In this document: positions 1 to 7,500 of the stretch, in pieces
Layout: every line of letters starts with the position of its first letter
How positions within the stretch are numbered: position 1 is the stretch's first letter
Assembly: GCA_900754695.1 (NCBI GenBank)
Contig: CAAEDU010000041.1
Location: forward strand, 1-36,373
Length of the DNA stretch: 36,373 nucleotides
Source of the DNA: Clostridia bacterium
Lineage (GTDB): Bacteria > Bacillota > Clostridia > Christensenellales > CAG-917
Direction: 5' to 3'
Notes under the pieces: model-generated
Database searches by the model: none
Told to the model about the DNA's origin: nothing
Seen by the model: the letters and a program-made list of their open reading frames with translations, nothing else
Translations under genes and position numbers: made by a program

Positions 1-49
1 ACTGTCAGGGAGCGGAGCGTACACGGACGTACGTGAGCACCATGACAGT
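1..49. repeat. Inverted repeat at window edge
   Basis: The 7-base arm ACTGTCA at 1-7 is answered by TGACAGT at 43-49, with a second inner inverted pair CGTAC/GTACG between. It lies downstream of the XRE-cupin gene and could act as an end-of-transcript structure, but no T-run is visible and the window edge cuts off the context. Confidence 0.4.
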
Positions 50-87
50 GGCTCTGACAAAGCAATTCGCGAAATAGCGCCGTCAGG

Positions 88-639
88 TCATTCGTTGATG
101 ACGGTGAGAAAGCGCGCCACTCTCCCCCCCATCGCAAGCTGCGCATGCGGGAAAGAGGGGTCGAAATAGATGCTGTCGCCGGCGCGGAGGAAGTAATCGC
201 GGTTGTCGACGATGACGCGGAGCTCGCCTTCGAGGACGTAGTTGAACTCCTGCCCGCCGTGCACGACGAGCTCGGGGGTGTCGGTGGGCGCGATGGTGAC
301 GAGCATGGGGTTCATGGTCTTTTTGCGGAAGTCGCCGCCGAGCGAGGTGAAGGAATAGCCCTCATAACGCTTGACGGACATGCCCTTGCCGTCGTAGACG
401 ACGTAGACTTTGTCCTTGGAGGGCAGGACGCCGCTCATGACATATGCCGCCTCCGTCTCCATGACGTCCGCGAACTTGTAGATGAGATTGATGGGGATCT
501 CCTTCGTGCCGCTCTCGTAGGCGACATACTCCTCCTCGTCCACGCCGAGCATTTCAGCCACTTGGGCGGTGGTGTAGTCCGAGAAAGTGCGCAGCTCTTT
601 GAGGCGGGCGGAGATCGCCGCTATGTCGTTGCCGTACAT
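88..639 (-). CDS. XRE-family transcriptional regulator with C-terminal cupin domain
   Basis: A 183-residue predicted cytoplasmic DNA-binding regulator. Residues about 8-60 form an XRE-type helix-turn-helix (TTAQVAEMLGVDEEEYVAYESG). Residues about 105-180 form a single small-molecule-binding cupin barrel, with QEFNYVLEGELRV and the G-D-x-I-x-F-D-x-x-x-P-H strand motif. This HTH plus cupin layout is a known family that senses a small metabolite; the ligand here is unknown. The start is set at ATG 639 because GAGGTGAC lies just upstream; an in-frame extension to 681 would overlap the preceding gene and has no such site. It follows the DUF1858 gene after a gap of 7 bases, so the two are almost certainly cotranscribed. 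The order suggests that the regulator responds to the redox or metal state reported by its small partner, which is inference only. Confidence 0.9.
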   Translation of the reverse strand: MYGNDIAAISARLKELRTFSDYTTAQVAEMLGVDEEEYVAYESGTKEIPINLIYKFADVMETEAAYVMSGVLPSKDKVYVVYDGKGMSVKRYEGYSFTSLGGDFRKKTMNPMLVTIAPTDTPELVVHGGQEFNYVLEGELRVIVDNRDYFLRAGDSIYFDPSFPHAQLAMGGRVARFLTVINE

Positions 640-646
640 CGTCACC

Positions 647-841
647 TCACAGCGTGGCGTTGAGCTTTTCCACGAGCGCATCGACGTCGATGCCGTGGAC
701 AGCCGCCGCCTCTTCGATGGTCTCGCCGTGGGCGAGCATGCAATGCAGGCAGTGCATACCGCTCTCCTGCAACACGGTCGCGATCTTGTCCGGATCGCCT
801 GCTTTCAAGGCGTCCATGATGAGCATATCCTTGGTGATCAT
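647..841 (-). CDS. DUF1858 domain protein
   Basis: A 64-residue protein that is nearly all DUF1858 domain: a short four-helix unit with a central Cys-x-x-Cys (MHCLHCMLAHGETIEEAA). The family occurs alone or fused to hemerythrin-like, PAS or redox proteins, and its two cysteines are thought to bind metal or cycle as a disulfide; the precise role is unknown. GGAGGCATAGT directly precedes ATG 841, fixing the start. It is the first gene of a two-gene unit with the XRE-cupin regulator. In the 97 bases upstream a CGCGC-TTTT-GCGCG hairpin (875-888) sits about 35 bases before the start. No T-run follows it on the coding strand, so it is not a convincing terminator. I could not find a good promoter in this gap. 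Confidence 0.88.
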   Translation of the reverse strand: MITKDMLIMDALKAGDPDKIATVLQESGMHCLHCMLAHGETIEEAAAVHGIDVDALVEKLNATL

Positions 842-938
842 ACTATGCCTCCGATGGTCTTATTTGTTGTTTTTCGCGCTTTTGCGCGATGATGTTGTCG
901 TTTTGTTGAGTTAAAGTGCCGTTTGTGCCGATCCGCAC

Positions 939-2003
939 TCACCCCACATATCCGCTGAAGAAGAACAGCCAGACGAGCACGCCGATGACGCCCGCCGCGA
1001 GCACGGCGGTGAAGATCGCCTTCGGGACGCTGACGGGCACCTTGCCCGTCGCCTTGCCCGTCCTGCCGTTGACGAGGAAGGACCACAGCTTCTCGCGGAA
1101 CTTGTAGCCGCACACCCACACGGGCAGCAACGTATAGTTGAACTTGATGTTGCCGTAGTTGGTGTTGACATTGAGGTATGCCACCCTGTCGTATCTGTAC
1201 TGCGAGAGGATGCTCGCCCTGATGTCGTCGTCCATGACGCTCTTTGCGCCCTCGAAGGAGTTGTCCAGCGACTCATTGTAGCGTTCGGCGGCGAACCCGG
1301 CGAGATACTCCCTCTTATACTGCTCTGCCGAGCCGAGGTCGTAAGGGAGGAGCTTGTTCATCTGGGACTGCTCCAGGCTGGACGCCGCCTCGATGACGAT
1401 GCCGTCAAAGCTCTTGTTGTAGCCGCCCGAGACGAAGAACCAGCGGGTGCGCCTCTCCGTGACGGTGTTCTTGCCGCGGCGGACGGTGACATAGTAGTCC
1501 TCGCCGAGCTTGCCGTCATAGGAGGAGAAGGTGTCCGACGCAAAGACGAATGAGGGCTCGTAGATGCCCTTGAACTGCTCCACCTTGAAGTTCTTTTTGA
1601 GCTTGGTGGGGGCGAAGATCTTCCGTTTCAGCCACTTCTTGCCGCAGGCGAAAGCGCTGTCGCGGGTGACGGTGAAAGGCAGGATGCTGTCGGGTTTGAG
1701 CCCTTGCAGCCTCTCCTTTTTGACGATGTTGGTCGCGCCGCAATAGGGGCACTCCTCGGTGGTGGCGAAGTTCTCGAGCACGACCGCCGCGCCGCAGTTG
1801 GGGCACTCGTACTCGCTGGAGCCCTCCTCCACCTCGCCTTCCCCCCTCTCGAGCAGGAAATCACGCTTGGCGTTGATGCGCTTCTCTATGCCCTTGGTGC
1901 CCCCGCAATAGGGACAGGAAAGGGCGCCTGCGGCGGGATCGAAGACCATATCCGCGCCGCAGCCGGGACATTTGATGACGGAAACGTCTGTGTTCTCAGC
2001 CAT
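939..2003 (-). CDS. Zinc-ribbon membrane protein, YdjG-like
   Basis: 354 residues. The N-terminus carries two zinc-ribbon units, each with two Cys-pairs: CPGCG with CPYCG (residues about 12-35) and CPNCG with CPYCG (about 67-88). A mixed, aromatic-rich central domain follows, and a single C-terminal membrane helix (about 325-350, AIFTAVLAAGVIGVLVWLFFF) ends four residues before the stop. This arrangement matches the TFIIB-type zinc-ribbon proteins related to Bacillus YdjG, which with YdjH and YdjI localise the PspA stress protein at the membrane. Its ATG overlaps the stop of the upstream SPFH gene by one base (TAATG), so translation is coupled and the two products probably work together. The nearest Shine-Dalgarno-like run, GGAG, is about 13 bases away, consistent with reliance on coupling. 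The family assignment is good; the stress role is transferred by analogy. Confidence 0.82.
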   Translation of the reverse strand: MAENTDVSVIKCPGCGADMVFDPAAGALSCPYCGGTKGIEKRINAKRDFLLERGEGEVEEGSSEYECPNCGAAVVLENFATTEECPYCGATNIVKKERLQGLKPDSILPFTVTRDSAFACGKKWLKRKIFAPTKLKKNFKVEQFKGIYEPSFVFASDTFSSYDGKLGEDYYVTVRRGKNTVTERRTRWFFVSGGYNKSFDGIVIEAASSLEQSQMNKLLPYDLGSAEQYKREYLAGFAAERYNESLDNSFEGAKSVMDDDIRASILSQYRYDRVAYLNVNTNYGNIKFNYTLLPVWVCGYKFREKLWSFLVNGRTGKATGKVPVSVPKAIFTAVLAAGVIGVLVWLFFFSGYVG

Positions 2004-3124
2004 TATTTGATCTTAGCTCCGCATTCCGGGCAGAACTTGGCGCCCGACTTGACATCCTTGCCGCACTTGGGGCACTTGGCAACGAGGCTCTCGCCGCACT
2101 CGGGACAGAACTTCGCCCCCGCGGAGACGGGCTTGCCGCACTTGGGACAGGCGACGCTGCCTGCGGGGACAGCCGCGGCACCGCACTCGGGACAGAACTT
2201 GGCGCCCGCTGACATGGACGCGCCGCACTTTGCGCACTTGACGGAAGAGGTGCTCTTCCCTGCCTGATCCAGGTTGTCGCCGAACTGGTTCGCCATGCGG
2301 GCGCCCAGCCCCCAGCCCATGCCCATGGACGCGAACGCGCCGCCCGCGCCGGGGTTCCTTGCCGAGTCGCGCATCGCCTGCACGGACTCGTACTGCGCAT
2401 ATTCCGCCATCTTGCCGTCGAACACGCCGAGGGTGGTGCGCTGATCCATCGCCTTTTCCACCGCCTCGGGGAGCTTGAAGTTGCGGATGATGATCTGATC
2501 CACCGCAAGACCGATCTTGCCGAATCTTGCGCAGGCGTGATCGCGCGCGGTGTCGCCGAGCTCGAGATAGTTCGCCGCAAGGTCGAGCGCGGGGATCTCG
2601 CACTCGCCGAGCAGGTCCGTGAGCTCCGCCAGCACCATGCTGCGCAGATAGTCCGCTATGTCCTCCGTCTTGAAGGAGTGGATGGTGCCGAAGCACTCGC
2701 GCATGAAGAGCGCGGGGTCGCAGACATGGAAGCTGTATTCGCCGTGTCCCATGATGCGGATCATGCCGAAATCCTTGTCGCGCATCATGATGGGGTTGGC
2801 GGTGCCCCACTTCATGCCGATGAACTGTTTGAGGCTGACGTAATAGATGTCCGACTTTTTGGGCATATCCCAGCCGTACTTCCAGGCTCCGAGCTTGGAG
2901 AGGATGGGGACGTTGTCGGGAGAGAGCTCCCAGGTGCCCGCGGTGAAGACGTCCGCGATCTGCCCTTCCGTGACGAAGATGGCAGCCTGCGACTCTCTGA
3001 CGACGAGCTGCGAGCCCTTCATGATCTCATAACGGTCGCCGACGGGGAACTTGTAGACGATGATATCCTTGTCGGGCTCCGTCCATTCTATGACTTTGAG
3101 CAGGTTTTTCTTGATGAATCCCAT
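2003..3124 (-). CDS. SPFH-domain protein with three C-terminal zinc ribbons, YdjI-like
   Basis: 373 residues. Residues about 20-215 match the SPFH/virion-core-like domain of Bacillus YdjI (GDRYEIMKGSQLVVRESQ, then an FIGMKWGTANPIMMRDKDFGMIRI stretch). A Gly/Ala/Met-rich linker follows. The last 79 residues are three near-identical tandem zinc ribbons, each a CxxCG pair and an FCPECG pair joined by a Ser/Gly-Ala-Lys turn. YdjI helps place PspA at damaged membranes, so membrane surveillance is the likely but unproven role; no PspA gene is in view. ATG 3124 is chosen over a GTG six bases upstream because GGAGGTGAAT abuts it; the GTG would lie inside that binding site. It has its own consensus promoter (3146-3174) and is the first gene of the pair. 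Confidence 0.87.
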   Translation of the reverse strand: MGFIKKNLLKVIEWTEPDKDIIVYKFPVGDRYEIMKGSQLVVRESQAAIFVTEGQIADVFTAGTWELSPDNVPILSKLGAWKYGWDMPKKSDIYYVSLKQFIGMKWGTANPIMMRDKDFGMIRIMGHGEYSFHVCDPALFMRECFGTIHSFKTEDIADYLRSMVLAELTDLLGECEIPALDLAANYLELGDTARDHACARFGKIGLAVDQIIIRNFKLPEAVEKAMDQRTTLGVFDGKMAEYAQYESVQAMRDSARNPGAGGAFASMGMGWGLGARMANQFGDNLDQAGKSTSSVKCAKCGASMSAGAKFCPECGAAAVPAGSVACPKCGKPVSAGAKFCPECGESLVAKCPKCGKDVKSGAKFCPECGAKIK

Positions 3125-3145
3125 ATTCACCTCCGATATGTTTAC

Positions 3146-3174
3146 ATTATATCAATGTTCCGCGCAAATTTCAA
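3146..3174 (-). promoter_or_regulatory. Sigma-70-type promoter of the YdjI/YdjG-like pair
   Basis: On the minus strand TTGAAA (3169-3174) and a perfect TATAAT (3146-3151) are 17 bases apart. The predicted transcript starts near 3139, giving a leader of about 15 bases that holds the GGAGG site of the SPFH gene. The -35 box sits inside a 6-base inverted pair GTTCCG/CGGAAC (3157-3162 and 3182-3187), a possible operator, and is only four bases from the stop of the AEC gene. Confidence 0.8.
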
Positions 3175-3177
3175 CAA

Positions 3178-4212
3178 TTATCGGAACAACAGCATAAGAA
3201 CGGGTATGGTGATGATGCTGAGCACCGTTGACATGAGGATGGAATTCGCCGCCGTCTTGCAGTCCGCGCCGTAGAGCTCGGCGAGGTTGAGGTTGATGGT
3301 GGCGGCAGGCATCCCGGAGAGCAGCACCAGCGACACCCTGAGCATCTCGTCCATCTCGAAGGGGAGCAGGATGAGGTAGATCACGAGGGGGAAGACCAGC
3401 GTCTTGACCACGGAGGAGACGTACACCCTGAAGTCGGTGAAGAGCTGCACCATGGGCGCGAGGGCGAAGCGCATGCCGAGGATGATCATGCAAAGGGGCG
3501 CGGTCATGTCCGCGAGATAGCCGATGATGGTGTTGAGGGTGTCGGGGAGGTCGCCCGCGCTCACTCCCGCAAAAAACAGGGGCAGGGAGATGACGAGGGT
3601 GACGGTCTGCGGGTTGACGAGGGCGCGGCGGAGGCTGACGTGCCGCTTGTCCCCCGTGAGGAGATAGGACCCGACCGTCCAACCCATGAGATTGAGGGTG
3701 ACGATGAACACGGCGGAATAGGCGATGGCTTCGTGCGCGTCCGGGAAGAGGAATTGCAGCACGGGCACGCCGAAGAACCCGACGTTGCCGAAGGCGGAAG
3801 CGAGCACGGTGGCGCGGTTTGCCCTGCCCGCGACGGAGCGGCGTACGGCGGCGTTAAGTGCGGGCTCGTTCGTGCAGGCGTCGCCGTCGATGAAGCCGTC
3901 CGCGATGAGGGCGGCGGAGAGCTCCGGGTCGTCGAACCTGCGGCGGAGGATGAGCCACATCACGAAGAACACGAGCGCCTGCCCCGCGAGGGACACCGCG
4001 AACATTATGGCGAGATTGACGGCAAGCTGCGGGGAGTAGCTCACTTCGAGGAATGAGCGGATGGAAAGGAAAGGCTGGCTGACATAAAGCAGCAGGACGG
4101 AAAGATAGGTGATGGCTTTCTCCGGCAGCATCTTGGTCTTGATGAGCAGGAAGCCGGGCACCGCCATGGCGATGAGCAGAAGCACGCTCAACGCAGTCGT
4201 CGAAAATTCCAT
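3178..4212 (-). CDS. AEC-family (auxin efflux carrier type) transporter
   Basis: 344 residues with about ten hydrophobic helices in two halves. This is the topology of the AEC family of bacterial carriers, which export or exchange organic acids and related small anions across the plasma membrane. Visible signatures are the N-terminal VPGFLLIKTKMLPEKAITYLS, the central ASAFGNVGFFGVPVLQFLF (the conserved N-x-G/F-x-G-x-P crossing motif) and the C-terminal LLSGMPAATINLNLAELYG. The substrate cannot be told from sequence. The gene has its own promoter (4253-4281). No terminator is visible after its stop, so some reading into the SPFH gene is possible. The start codon lacks a close Shine-Dalgarno; instead GGAGG lies beyond a 19-base hairpin (see the separate entry). 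Confidence 0.9.
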   Translation of the reverse strand: MEFSTTALSVLLLIAMAVPGFLLIKTKMLPEKAITYLSVLLLYVSQPFLSIRSFLEVSYSPQLAVNLAIMFAVSLAGQALVFFVMWLILRRRFDDPELSAALIADGFIDGDACTNEPALNAAVRRSVAGRANRATVLASAFGNVGFFGVPVLQFLFPDAHEAIAYSAVFIVTLNLMGWTVGSYLLTGDKRHVSLRRALVNPQTVTLVISLPLFFAGVSAGDLPDTLNTIIGYLADMTAPLCMIILGMRFALAPMVQLFTDFRVYVSSVVKTLVFPLVIYLILLPFEMDEMLRVSLVLLSGMPAATINLNLAELYGADCKTAANSILMSTVLSIITIPVLMLLFR

Positions 4213-4220
4213 ATCCGCAC

Positions 4221-4246
4221 CTGTCCCGCGCGGGGACAGACCTCCG
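4221..4246 (-). promoter_or_regulatory. Hairpin between the GGAGG site and start codon of the AEC gene
   Basis: On the coding strand GGAGGT is followed at once by a self-complementary CTGTCCC-CGCGC-GGGACAG element (4221-4239), then GTGCGGAT and the ATG at 4212. Spacing from GGAGG to ATG is about 28 bases as linear sequence, but about 9 bases if the hairpin is folded out, which is near the optimum. The TATAAT box places the transcript start around 4246, so the ribosome site would be at the very 5' end of the mRNA. Confidence 0.6.
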
Positions 4247-4252
4247 ACAACG

Positions 4253-4281
4253 ATTATACTTTACCCTGCCCTCCCGCGCAA
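4253..4281 (-). promoter_or_regulatory. Promoter of the AEC transporter gene
   Basis: A perfect TATAAT (4253-4258) on the minus strand is preceded by TTGCGC (4276-4281) with a 17-base spacer. The -35 matches the consensus in three of six positions. Predicted transcription start is near 4246, giving a leader of about 35 bases. Confidence 0.7.
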
Positions 4282-4334
4282 GGCTTTTGACGAACGCATG
4301 CGAAGAAAACTTCGCGGGCGGGTGCGCGGCGATA

Positions 4335-4432
4335 TGGGCGGGAGTGCGGCGGCGCGGGCGGGAACAGACGGGAACAGGCGGCGCGGGCGGGCGGGAGCGC
4401 GGCGGCGCGGGCGGGAGCGCGGCGGCGCGGGC
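4335..4432. repeat. G+C-rich tandem repeat, unit about 20 bases
   Basis: Four imperfect copies of GGGCGGGAGCGCGGCGGCGC occur in tandem (near 4336, 4356, 4386 and 4410), the second and third interrupted by short insertions. The stretch is almost free of A and T. It lies in the 314-base gap between the divergently placed ends: the promoter of the AEC gene on one side and the terminator of the giant gene on the other. Confidence 0.75.
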
Positions 4433-4481
4433 ATGTCCCGCAAAAAGCCGCAAAGCGCCTGTCTCCCGCCGCAAAGGAAAA

Positions 4482-4501
4482 GGACGGAGCGCGCTCCGTC
4501 C
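4482..4501 (-). terminator. Intrinsic terminator of the giant gene
   Basis: A perfect 20-base palindrome GGACGGAGCG/CGCTCCGTCC is flanked by AAAA on one side and T7 on the other. On the minus strand the hairpin is followed by TTTTCC and stands 26 bases after the stop of the giant gene, so it ends that transcript. The plus-strand T-run is longer, and the structure could stop transcription from both sides. Confidence 0.8.
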
Positions 4502-4526
4502 TTTTTTTGTGTGTGGGTCATGCCCG

Positions 4527-7500
4527 TCAGCCGCTGACAGTGAGGGACAACGTCTTTTGGTGATCGCCGTTGGGCACCTGTCTGCCCGTCTTGGCGACAT
4601 CCTCGCCGAAGGTGTCGTAGGTCTGGCTGATGCTCGTGGGCAGCTTGCCTTCACTGCTCCAGTCAAGCACCTTGCCATTTGCGTCGACCACGGCGCCGAC
4701 ATAAGCGGTGAGGACATAGGTGACGTTCCTGCCGTTGACGAAGGGAAGGGTGATTTTGCCATTGCCGTCCGCGTCCGCGACCGAGAAGGACACGATGTAG
4801 TTCGCGGAGCCGATGAACACCCTGCCGTACCACACGATGCCGATGCCCTCATCCGTCTTGGAAGGCAGCTTGTAGGTGCTGCGGTAGCCGATGGTCGCAT
4901 TGCCGACCGTTATGGACTCTTCTCCCGCGATCGTCCCGCCTGTCTGTTTCTGCGCGACTTTGACGGGGATGCGGACGCGCTGCCCGCTGCCGAGGGTGAT
5001 CATCGCGTCGCCCGCGCTCTCGACACCGCTCTGCGCATTGGCGTAAGTGACCTTCGCGCCCGCGGGCATCGACGCCCTGAGGTAGGTGACTTTTTCGGTC
5101 ACATCGGTACCTGTGCTGCCCGTGACGAACGAACCGTCCGCATCGGGGTTGAAGTAGGTGTAGGTGATCTGCCAGCTTGTGGGCATCTCGAAGGTGGAGG
5201 GCTCGTACGGCTGCACGGTGTACGCTTTGTCCGCCCTGCCGAAGCCCGCGCCTGCGACGTCGGTGCCGAAGGTGAAGCTCTCGCCGCCGACCACGGGCAC
5301 GCCGGTGCTCTTGTTGAGCTCGACGATCTTGGACGCGACCACTCTCGAGACGAGATAGGGGACGGAAATGTCCTGCGCGTAGCCGTCGGGTCCGGTGAGT
5401 CTTGCGACGAGGGAGACCTTGCCGCCGAGATAGCTGACGTTCATGCCGGTGTACACCCAGGTGAGAGTGTAGCCGTCCTTGCCGTCCTTGTCGAAGGTGA
5501 CATCTCCCATGCCTTTGACCTCGACGGTGACGGAGGTGATGTTCTCCACCTGCGCGCTGAACTCGGCAAGGTCAAAGTTGAGCGGATCGATGTAGGTCTT
5601 CTGCTCCTCCCCTTCCTTGACGACCTTGCCCGTCTCGGGGAGAGTGCCGCCGCCGAACACAGCGGTGTTCGCGTCGCTCACGATGTTCCTCGGGATGACG
5701 CTGACGAACGGGATGGTGCTGCCCTGCGTGCCGAACGCTTGGATGGCGTTGCCGGCGTTGTCTTGCTTACCGGTGAGCTGCGCCGCAAGCGTAATGCGCG
5801 CGCTGAACTCGCCGCCGACATAGCTGTTGCGGATGGCGCCGAGGTTGGACCAGGTGATCTTCGCCTCCTTGATGACCGCGCCGCTTGCCGTCTCGATGTC
5901 CGCCTTCATCGGGAAGTAGACGTAGTAGTCGATGACAACCGTCTCGGTGCCGCCCACGGTTTCCTTGTGCGTGACCGCCTTGTCGATGTCGTAGGCGGAG
6001 CCGGTGGAGGGGTCGCCGACCTCGAAGGGATCGAAGACGAGCTTGGAGCCGTCCCATTTGGCGTTGAAGTAGTCGATGCCTTCGGTGTTGGCGGGATCGA
6101 AGTACGCCGCGTAACCTTTGGTCTCGTCCTCCTTGTCCTTCTCGAAGGAGAGGCTCTTGATCCTGCCGCTCAGGATGTTGATGGGCATTGTCATCGCGCC
6201 CTCGAGACCGCCGTTCCCGTCTGCATGGATCTTCACGGTGGTGCGTCTTACGCCGCCGTTGTAGTTGTAGCTGATGCCGGAGTTGTCCCAGGTGAGTTCG
6301 CTCGTCTCGAAGGTGTAGGACGCCGCATAGACATAGGCGTATTCGCCCTGCTCATTGTAGGTGCCGTCCGCGTTGTAGCGATAGACCTTGCCGGGAGTGC
6401 CGTCCGCCCCGGGTTCGCCCTTGAGCTCGGTATAGCGAGGAGCGGTCATGCCCGCGACGGGGGTGGTGTATCTTGCAAGGTCGCTCGCGAGGACGAACAT
6501 GCCGTCGATGTAGACGGTGACGCCGCCGCCGAGTTGCTTGTTGTCCACGCCGAAGGGAGTGGGCAGGAGAACGGGATCGGCGTCCATATACACCATATAC
6601 ATATTTTCATAAGGCGCGAAGTCCTGATGCGTGCCGTTGAGGTCGCCGTAGGCGATGTCGGAGAGCATGTTGGCGCCCGTGATGCGCAGCGCGGAGAACA
6701 TGAACTCGAGCGTGCCGTTCAGCGTGCCCGCGCTCCACTTCGCGGTGGAGGTGACGGACTCGTCGCCGTACTTGGGAAGCGTGACATCCAGGAGACCGAA
6801 GGAGTAGCTCGCGACATAGCCGTCCGCGAACGTGATCTCCATCTTGGTCTTGGGCTCCGTCTCGGGCTCCGCGCCGAAGACGCGAGACTCCTGATAGGCA
6901 TAGGGGTTCATCACCGTGATGCCGGTGGGCAGGTGGGTATCGCGGGAGTAGGACACTTCGATGACCTGTCCGGCCGCGACATAGCGGCGCACCGTCTCCG
7001 CGAAGCGTCTGGTCTGGCTCACGAGCGTGAAGCCCTCGAGCAGCACTTCCGCATCCTCGATGACGCGCGCGTTGACGATGATGGGCACCACCGCCTGATA
7101 GAGCGTCTTGCCGTCTTCACCCTTGAAGGTGGCGATGTTGTCGGTGTATCTCGCACCCGCGAGCGGGAGAGCCGCGTCGGAGGCGAGCTTGTCGCTCCAG
7201 CTCACGACGGTGACGGTGATCGGCTCCGCGCTCGTGCCGTCCGCGAGTTTCACTTGGAGCGTGCCGCCCTTGACATGTTCGGTCTCCCCGGTCTCCTCAT
7301 TGACCACCTTGTCATAAGGCAGGGCGGGACGCCCGGTGCCCGTGATGAAGTCGGCGAGAGTGCCGTAGGCGAGCGGGTCGATGGACATGGCGCGGAACTT
7401 GGGCTCGACAACGGTGACCGGTGTGGCTTCCGTCGCGGGCTCAGCATCGAGGGCGCTTGCCGCGTCTTGCACATCCGCGTTGTCCGCGAGGGTGACGACG

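Noticed and set aside
842..938. Terminator or promoter between the zinc-ribbon and DUF1858 genes
   Set aside because: The CGCGC/GCGCG hairpin at 875-888 is followed by A, not T, on the coding strand, and no -35/-10 pair with good spacing was found.
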